Assembly (NCBI GenBank): GCA_030765065.1
Contig: CM060979.1
Coordinates: 105,202,350 to 105,266,349 of the forward strand
Origin: Deroplatys truncata
Lineage: Eukaryota > Arthropoda > Insecta > Mantodea > Mantidae
Direction of reading: 5' to 3'
DNA length: 64,000 bases
The position numbers were made by a program, and so were the translations under genes. How positions within the stretch are numbered: position 1 is the stretch's first letter; each line of letters begins with the position of its first letter. Positions 55,838-64,000 of the stretch are shown piece by piece. Below the pieces are notes generated by a model, which did no database searches, was not told the DNA's origin, and saw nothing but the letters and a program-made list of their open reading frames with translations.

Positions 55838-57355
55838 GTTTTACTTTATCTATCACCTACCTATAGTGTAGACAGAAGAAGCATTTTTTCCATCCAAATA
55901 TTTTATATAGAGATTTCCCGGAAATACACGTTTTGAAGCCCCTGCAAAAAAGAGCACTTGTAGAAAAAGCACAGCACACGCCCGTGTGCATGTGTTGTGA
56001 ACAGCATATCCAAAAACCAAAGTTCAATATTTTCCAAGAAAATCCTCCACCCCAAACTTCCTTTTACTTGGAACAGTTTACGTTATCTTTTATTTTATAA
56101 AAAAATTGTTTTAACGGTTTTAATTAAAATGTCATATGTTTGACATATTGCATGAGAAATAAAATGCATATCTTTAATTTTATTTGTACATATATTTTTA
56201 TTTGATTGAATTTTGTGTAAATTTGAATAACTAGCATGGCATAAGATATAGACAAAAGCTTACTGCAGAAAAAGAGTAGAGGCCATTAAAGTATGTAATT
56301 TCTGACATTTGTTGTGTAGCGTTAGCTTTTTTCGAAATATTCAAAGTGTGAGTATACCTATCCAACATGTTTGAAAGCGATGCTTATTTATTTATTTCCA
56401 TCGCAGGAGCTTTCCTATGCAAAATAATACATAAATATTCCGATGTGTTACATTCACACGAGTTTCTCCACCAAATATCTTTTATTTCTATCTCTCTTCT
56501 GCCAACTATTCCTATAAACGCTTATGTTTACATGTTCTTAATATTAATCCTGAATAACGTTTGTATAAGTGATTTTATTACACATTGTGTTAGAAGTAAA
56601 AACGGAATATAGTAGGCTGAAACAACAGAAAAAATATTTAAAAGGGGAATCGCAATATGCTAGCTTTGAAATTCTACTATTTCTATCATCACGAGAAACA
56701 AACGGATAGCGGCTTAGCACTTCAGAAGATTATAATTATTTGAAAATACAACCAATAACGAATACAAAAACAAAAATACGAATATTGTGGAAATAATTGA
56801 TGTAACAGATTTTATTTGACATAAATTGTGCAGTTTAATGAGATATATATTTTCTGTGTGATAAGTTTTTACCTATCTCTATAATTTACCAGTTATATAA
56901 AAGTAGGTACACAAAATACATTTGGAATGAAGAGGACTTCTTACACTCGTCGCAGAAAATTCAAAATATACGTTTTAACAATCATGCAAATAGTTTAAAC
57001 GTACGGTACTGATAAAAATTCTTAAAGCCATTTTAAGAGACTAAAATAAAGAAAAGTTTTTCACGTAAAGGATAGTTTGGGTAGGGATATTTTCTTGAAA
57101 ATATTTTTGTGCTTCTTTGGAAGATGCTGCATTTAAAATCAAATTTTGACACTTATAAAAGATATTTCGTTTTTTAATTATGCTGTTTGCAGATAGGCAG
57201 ACAGACAGACAAACAGATACACAGATTGACTGAGACTGACTGACAGACACAAACACAGATCTTTTTTAAAACTATTTTGTTTTTGATCTGGAGTCCCTCA
57301 AAATATGTACTTCCGGCGAAATCCCGATATCGAATTTTTAGGTGGAATATGTCGT
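55838..57355. repeat. Two diverged R1 copies, plus then minus
   Basis: A plus-sense partial copy (55838-56300, starting TTTTACTTTATCTATCACC) is followed by a minus-sense copy (about 56440-57355, starting CGATGTGTTACATTCACACG). Both are more diverged than the nested copies elsewhere, so they are older. Confidence 0.55.
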
Positions 57356-58284
57356 AAATAACGTAATGTGAATAGCAGGATTACTATACTATGTAATACT
57401 ATACGACATCTGTATTAATATTATAAATAGAACATTTGTGTATGTATGGGGAGGTGGTAATGTCGGAAAACACTCAACCTATTTTGATAATTATTTCACC
57501 ATTAAAAAAATCACTGTTCTTCTGAACGGACATAGGCTATAAAGTATTTCCAAAAAAATTAAAACCTAAGGTGGTATAAGGTTAGGGGGGTTTAACATTG
57601 GGTGACCCAATTTCTGATTCTTTTCGTTGAGTATGGCATTTTATTGCGAATATTAAAGACTTTTAATGACTTGCAACCCAAAGGTGTGATATCACCAAAG
57701 TTCCCTCTGAATTTTCGCTATACTTTTATTATCAAGGAGTATTTTTATATGATTTTAACAAAATTTGTTACACTCCGTTTTAGAACCCGAAAAAAATGAT
57801 ATGCCGCCTATATGTTTCGAAAGGTTCCATTAGCCGTATTTTCAATTTCTATTTTCAACTCCAACATACAAGTCAACACTCTTCGGCCTGTCTAGACAAA
57901 ACTTTGTAGACTTACAGTATAGGACCCAACGTAAATTATACGCTGCCTTACAACTCTCAAAAACTACTCTACCACATTTTAATCACGTGTAAAATCTGCA
58001 TTGTTTAACCTTTGTATTCAAAATTTTGTACAATTAAGCTGTGGGACTTGACAAAAATCATAGATTAGCTTACAACTTCCAAAACCTATCCAATGTTATT
58101 TTCAACCATATAGGAACTCAAACGTTTTCAAAACTACCCTTATCCTATGTTTTAACTACTTATAGACAAAACTATACTTCTTAGCCAATCAGGACACTTT
58201 TTTATAATTAATCATGAAAACGGCGTGCATTGTGCATTACCTATAAATCTTTGGTTACAAGCTTGTGCAAAATGAGAGAGAGAG
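57356..58284. other. Gene-free stretch; one dispersed-repeat-like segment
   Basis: Around 57415-57545 (ATTAATATTATAAATAGAAC, then CCTATTTTGATAATTATTTC) the sequence resembles a short repeat seen in many arthropods. No gene was recognised. Confidence 0.4.
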
Positions 58285-58860
58285 TCGTTCACTTCCAAAT
58301 ATTCAGTGATCAAAGTGCACTTCAATCTGGCAAACATTTAAACATATAACATCGACTATTTCGAAAACGGTTAATGCCATAAGAATGTTATTTAACATAA
58401 ATTGTATTTTTTAATAAGCTCCACATTTTTCCTGAAATAATTTCCCAATGGGTTCCTAATAAAATTAACTGAGAATGAAGAGAGCTTTAGAGCACATGTA
58501 CCTACTTAAAGATACACATTTTTATTCGTCATATCAATATCTCAAAGGTACGTTGCTTTAATAAAAAACGTTAAAGCCATTATTAAGTAAATAAACAATT
58601 AAAATTGTTATTCCGTTTTTAGCGTGAGAATAATTCCATGTAAATCTTCACCGTGCGTTCTTAAAAGGTGCTAGGCTTAGTATGAAATTTGGTATTTACC
58701 CGGCGTTTAGTTTTTGTGTTATGCTGTTCAAAGTTAGGCAGACACACACGATCTTTTTATTTAGAGAAGCTCAAATCGTGTTTTTAGGCGAAATCTCGTA
58801 TTGAAAATGTGGTGAAAAAAGGCACTTTCTCATATCTTAGATAACTGAACGTTAGAGGAC
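58285..58860 (-). repeat. R1 highly diverged minus-sense copy
   Basis: Recognisable phrases are ATTTCGAAAACGGTT, TTTAACATAAATTGTA and the TTATGCTGTTCA...GACACACACG microsatellite position. The ends are eroded. Confidence 0.45.
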
Positions 58861-59392
58861 GTATTATTGAATTTCCGAACACTGTGCTTTAACGTCCCAC
58901 ATTGCCAGAACAAATAAATTAATAGGAATACTGAAATATATTTAAACAAATGTTGTGAAACAATAAATATGACGTTAAAATATAAAACTCAAGCTAATTC
59001 ATATAATTGTGTAATTCTATAAAATGAAGATTTTAATGTTGAATCAGAGTAGATAAATAAGGCCAAAGAATACGTAGAAAAGAAATATCTGATGTAGTAC
59101 GATCACACTACTTCTCTGCCCATGACAAATTCAGATATATTCGTTATACCCTATAGTGTTCACATAAAATATGATATTTTTTCCACCTTACGTTATTGAT
59201 GATATATTTTTTCCAAGGAATGGGTTAAAATTATGCAATAATGACTTACATGCATTCAATTGTTCTAGTGGTAACGACTTCCTCCACTAGAAAGAAATGT
59301 AATCTTTCAAGTATGTCCGTCAGGTGACGCATACAACAGAATATGAAATGAGAATGAGCATATACATGAGACGTCTGACGCTACTAAAAAAA
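58861..59392. other. Gene-free stretch
   Basis: Nothing recognised. Confidence 0.45.
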
Positions 59393-61148
59393 TCTGATGT
59401 GTTACACTCACATGACTTTCTCTACTCTTGTATAAACTCTTTTTACAAACTCTTATTCTCCATCTATTTCATATTAATCGAGATAAACATTTGCAGAAAC
59501 GATCTTTTGACATGCAAAGAGAATTACATTTTACACATAGCGACCAGTTCTAAAAATACTTGACTATCGCTTAAGGCGTACTATGTTCCCCTTGTTTTGT
59601 ATTTGCAGTGGCCTTTAAGCACATACATATCTCTTAAAAGCTGGTTGCTGTGTGCAGCACCATTCTCTTTGCATATACAAGACAAAAAAATATCTTATGT
59701 GTTACACTCACATGACTTTCTCTACTCTTGTACAAACTATTTTTACAAACGCTTAATCTCCATCTACTTCATGTTAATCGAGATAAACATTTGCAGACTC
59801 TATCTTATTGCTAATTTTCTTGTAGATGTAAGGGTAAAATATATTTACAAGGGCAATATAGAAAAACAGTAGCCTTTAAGCACATACATATCTCTTAATA
59901 GCTGGTTCCTAGGTGCAGCACCATTCCCTTTGCCACAGATTATAACTCTTTGCATATCCAAGACAAAAAATGAATAACGAATTCCCATTTTAGAAAATAA
60001 GTATTGAAAAATTTAAGGGAATAACAAGCAATATCTCGAGAATGGTTCGATCAACAAAAAAATGTATATGACATAAATTGTGTATTTTAACGCGATCTAC
60101 ATTTTTTTTGTAGTAAACTTTTGTCTACCTCTTATGGTTTACCAGTTATGCAAAAGTCGTTCACAATGGAGAATACTTTTGGAGACATTCCCAGAAAATT
60201 CAAGATATACATTTTATTTGTCATGAAAATATCTTAAACATATGATATTTTAATCAAAATCGTTAGAGCCATTTTTGAGAAAATTAAAATTTTCGAAAAA
60301 TGTTCCATGTAAAGGGTAGTCTGGGGTCGGGGGATTTTGTTGAAAACCTTCGTGTCGCATCTCTGGAAGATACTGAACCTAAATACCACATTTGGTGTTT
60401 ATCCGACTGTTCGTTTCTGAGTTATACTGTTCAAAAACAGACTGACAGACAGACACACAGACACACACACGGACATGTTTCCAAAAATGATTTTTTTGGA
60501 TTTAGGGGATCTCAAAATATGTATTTCCGGTGAAATCTCGGTATCGAATTTTTGGGTGGAATACAATACTTCCCATACTTACTATACGTAGTAGAGAAAG
60601 TAAAAATCTGATGTGTTACACTCACATGACTTTCTCTACTCTTGTACAAATTATTTTTTCAAACGCTTATTCTCCATCTACTTCATGTTAATCGAGATAA
60701 ACATTTGCAGACTCTATCTTATTGCTAATTTTCTTGTAGATGTAAAGGGAATATATATTTACAAGGGCAATATAGAAATACAGTAGCCTTTAAGCACATA
60801 CATATCTCTTAATAGCTGGTTGCTAGGTACAGCACCATTCCCTCTGCCACAGATTAATACACTTTGCATATCCAAGACAAAAAAATGAATAACGAATTCT
60901 CATTTGAGAAAATAAGTATTGAAAAATTTAAGGGAATAACAAGCAATATCTCGAAAATCGTTCACTCAACAAAAAAAAAAGTATATGACATAAATTGTGT
61001 ATTTTACATTTTTTGTGTAGTAAAATTTTGTCTATCTCTTATGGTTTACCAGTTATGCAAAAGTCGTTCACAATGACGAATACTTTTGGAGACATTCCCA
61101 GAAAATTCAAGATATACATTTTATATGTCATGAAAATATCTTAAACAT

Positions 61149-61241
61149 ATGATATTTTATGATAAACCAGAAGTATTATTTATAGTGATGTTATGTAACA
61201 TTTAAAATTTTCCGACTCAAAAAAAAATTTAAATATGATAT
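61149..61241. repeat. About 82-bp insertion with a direct flanking repeat inside R1
   Basis: ATGATATTTTA occurs at about 61149-61159 and again at about 61231-61241, and the sequence between is absent from sister R1 copies. Confidence 0.6.
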
Positions 61242-61429
61242 TTTAATCAAAATCGTTAGGGCCATTTTTGAGAATATTAAAATTTTCGAAAAATGTTCCA
61301 TGTAAAGGGTACTCTGGGGTGGGGGGATGTTGTTGAAAACCTTCGTGTCGCATCTCTGGAAGATACTGTACCAAAATATCAAGCTTGGTGTTTATCCGAC
61401 TGTTCGTTTCTGAGTTATGCTGTTCACAG

Positions 61430-61463
<34 letters not shown>

Positions 61464-61490
61464 ACATACACAGACACACACACACGCACA
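61430..61490. repeat. (CA)n microsatellite inside R1
   Basis: An interrupted CA tract lies at the fixed R1 microsatellite position. Confidence 0.9.
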
Positions 61491-61616
61491 TGTTTCCAAA
61501 AATGCTTTTTTTGGATTCAGGGGGTCTCAAAACATGTATTTCCGGTGAAATCTCGGTATCGAATTTTTGGGTGGAATACATTACTTCCCCTACTTACTAT
61601 ACGTAGTAGAGAAAGT

Positions 61617-62240
61617 AATATATTGGACATAAATTGTCTACTTTATAGAGCTCCACATTTTTCCTATAGAAATTTTTTGGTCTATTAGTTAGTGTTTCCC
61701 AGTTATAAAAACTCTACAAAATTCAACCAATAAGTATAAGAGTTTACAGACTATCCGTAAAGAATTAAGATATACATTTAGTTTGTCACATTAATGTCTC
61801 AAATGCCGTAACCCATCTGCGCCGGTATCTTTTGAGTTAGATTTTCGCCCTCAGATCATACCAATATTTCCCAAATTTAAATTCCAAATGATTTTTTTTT
61901 TTGTTGATTTTCTCTCAAGAGCATCATTCTCGTTGATATTGCCCCAACAGCAAAGAACACTCTTCGTTCTTTTTCTGTTTGGATAGTTGTCTATATTTGC
62001 TTTCAGCCGGCGATTATGGATCACCTGGTATTTCACTCAAAATCGTTGGAACTATTTTTGAGAAAATGAAAAATAACGAACCTTTTTCCAAGTAAATATC
62101 GGATTAAGGAAATATCTTGAAAATCTTCACTTGGTACACTTCAACATACGAACTTTGGCTTTTATCCGACGTTTGATTTTGAGTTATACTGCTTACAGAC
62201 AGGATGGACAGCCCTACATATAGACAGACACACACATACT
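61617..62240 (-). repeat. R1 old, diverged minus-sense copy
   Basis: It follows the array directly: TTGGACATAAATTGTCTACT through the GACACACACATACTCACGG microsatellite position. It resembles the diverged copy at 58285. Confidence 0.5.
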
Positions 62241-62345
62241 CACGGACTCAAGGACAATTTTATAATAGTATTATCATACAAGTGTTAAAAGTACATTTTA
62301 TTTGCGAGTAAGAAAACAACCACTTTTAATACATGGCATATACTA

Positions 62346-62516
62346 TTTTTACTTTCTCTACTACGTATAGTAAGTAGGGGAAGTATTTTATTCCACCCAA
62401 AAATTCGGTACCGAGATTTCACCAGAAATACATGTTTTGAGATCCCTGAATGCAAAAAATGCATTTTATAAACATGTCCGTGTGTGTGTGTCTGTAATGT
62501 GTGTGTGTTTGTCTGT

Positions 62517-62550
<34 letters not shown>

Positions 62551-63247
62551 TTGTCTGTGTGTCTGTGAACAGCATAACTCAGAAACGAACAGTCGGATAG
62601 ACACCAAACTTGGTATTTAGATTCAGTATCTTCCAGAGATGCGACACGAAGGTTTTCAAGAAAATCCCCCACCCCAGACTACCCTTTACATGGAACATCT
62701 TTCGAAAATTTTAATTTTCTCAAAAATGGCTCTAACGATTTTCATTAAAATATCATATGTTTAAGATATTGTCATGACAAATGAAATGTATATCTAGAAA
62801 GTTGTATTCAAAAGTATTCTACATTATGTACGACTTTTGTATAACTGGTAAACCATAAGAGATAGACAAAATTTTACTACACAAAAATGTAGATCGCGTT
62901 AAAGTACACAATTTATGTCATATACATTTTGTTGTTGTTGAATGAACCGTTTTCGAGATATTTATTGTTATTCCCTTAAATTTTCCAATACTTATACTTT
63001 TCTCAAATTCGTTATTCCTTTTTTTATGTCCTGGACATGCAAAGAGAATGGAATGCGCCACATAGCAACCAACGCTTAAAATATTTGACTATCGCTTAAA
63101 ACCTACCATATTCCCCTTGCATCTACAAGAAAATTAGCAATAAGATTGACATCTCGATATCTCAATTATGTGGAGAGTAAGCGTTTGTAAAAATAGTTTG
63201 TACAAGAGTAGAGAAAGTCATGTGAGTGTAACACATCAGATTTTTTT
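62346..63247 (+). repeat. R1 repeat, complete plus-sense copy (reference copy)
   Basis: 902 bp, with ACTTTCTCTACT at 62351-62362, AGTAGAGAAAGT at 63207-63218, the outer tail CATGTGAGTGTAACACATCAGA, T-runs at both ends, and an interrupted GT tract at 62479-62568. It is flanked by unique sequence on the right and near-unique sequence on the left, so it best defines the unit. Confidence 0.8.
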
Positions 63248-64000
63248 AGCACTCGAATTTGTAAAATATCAATAAAATAATATTGATTCCTGAAACCAAT
63301 AGAAATCATGTTTAGAACGAGATCAACTCACGTGTATAGAGGGATTCTTGAAACAACATAAATTACGTTAAAAACGAGATCAACTCTCGTGTGCAATGAG
63401 ATGTCACATGTTTAGTTGATTCGCTAGTAGTCATTTTCAGTGAAATTATTTTCAACATGTTTTGCTTACAACGGGGAATGAAGCTATTAAATGCTATATC
63501 ATATGGCTTTCTGAAAATTTTGGATAAGTGATTCTAGTGTTATTCTTTCTGCCACTTCTGTAATTTCACCTAGTTCTTCCATTTCAGTTTCTGAATTCAT
63601 AATTGCTGCTATTGAATCTTTATGCAGATTATACTAGGTAAAAGAAAAACGTTTTAGATCAAAGAAAGCACAAGGCTGCCAATATAAAGTAAAGGTTAGC
63701 TCCACAACGAATTGCGATAAATTGAAGTATGATGATTTGCCTCCATGAGAAATTCATCACTTAAAAGGACATAATGAAAAGTAAAACGTAATCAAACCAA
63801 GTGGAATTATTAAACATGTGCAAACACAAAGGGTAGTTGCCATGTGATTGGACTTGAAACCAAGGTTGGTCACAATTTAATGTATAAAAAGTTTATCGTA
63901 CTAGTGCGATAATGTAAAGCTTTTTTAGCTTGTGTGCACTATGTTAAAGGTTCTACTTTTAGGCCATGCTGTCTAAAAGAATATTTTTTTGGCGCTTAGG
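63248..64000. other. Gene-free stretch
   Basis: Nothing recognised. Confidence 0.45.

Larger units (their letters stand above)
59393..61616 (-). repeat. Head-to-tail array of three R1 units
   Basis: The first unit (59393-59683) stops at GACAAAAAAA. The second (59693-60601) and third (60607-61616) are complete and are joined as AGTAGAGAAAGT-AAAAA-TCTGATG, sharing one A5 run. All three have the same orientation. Confidence 0.75.

Noticed and set aside
7250..63247. CRISPR-like array or satellite DNA reading of the R1 clusters
   Set aside because: Units are nearly 0.9 kb, occur in both orientations, are nested in one another and are dispersed, which fits mobile elements and not a CRISPR array or a regular satellite.

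Overview
This window looks like an AT-rich intergenic stretch of a large, repeat-laden insect genome. The supporting signs are Penelope-like elements with GIY-YIG domains, mariner, Tc1, hAT and FLYWCH/MULE transposons, LTR retrotransposons primed by tRNA-Lys, arthropod tRNA-derived SINEs, and no bacterial-type gene packing. Several repeats resemble those I associate with cockroaches and termites, so a polyneopteran insect is my best guess, with low certainty. I recognise no intact host gene. The only candidate for a functional non-transposon exon is a 178-codon open frame at 27500-28036, and even that belongs to a repeated arthropod family of probable mobile origin.

Layout. 1-5545: a Tc1 end running off the left edge, a Penelope-like element in an inverted-duplicate configuration, and a LINE remnant split by a hAT element. 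7250-12272: the first cluster of the window's dominant ~0.85-0.9 kb repeat (called R1 here), with a SINE. 12273-14160: a truncated LTR joined to a broken Tc1/mariner-superfamily transposase. 15480-16296: a solo LTR. 16970-23010: a three-level nest, in which a transposon with inverted termini was hit by a SINE-like retroposon with a 16-bp target duplication, which was itself hit by a young gag-only LTR retrotransposon with a 4-bp target duplication. 23230-28036: MULE and LINE remnants, a SINE and the 178-codon frame. 29297-36290: R1 copies plus a 1.67 kb element with inverted termini. 36703-43700: SINEs, a degraded Penelope-like element that still carries a YVDD motif, a LINE tail and an LTR. 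44835-54262: R1 copies interrupted by a mariner (44957-46203) and by a 5' LTR (48699-49637). 54805-63247: further R1 copies, including head-to-tail arrays.

The dominant signal is R1. It occurs in both orientations in roughly thirty full or partial copies and covers perhaps a third of the window (judged by eye). It carries a 12-bp inverted repeat near each end (ACTTTCTCTACT / AGTAGAGAAAGT), a CA/GT microsatellite at one fixed internal position, and a small palindrome beside one end. It sits in A-runs in a fixed orientation. At least four copies or dimers are inserted into other R1 copies, always at A-runs. These traits resemble non-autonomous Helentron/DINE-1-like elements, but that assignment is inference.

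All coordinates of repeat boundaries, and all similarity statements, come from reading by eye; no alignment or database search was run.
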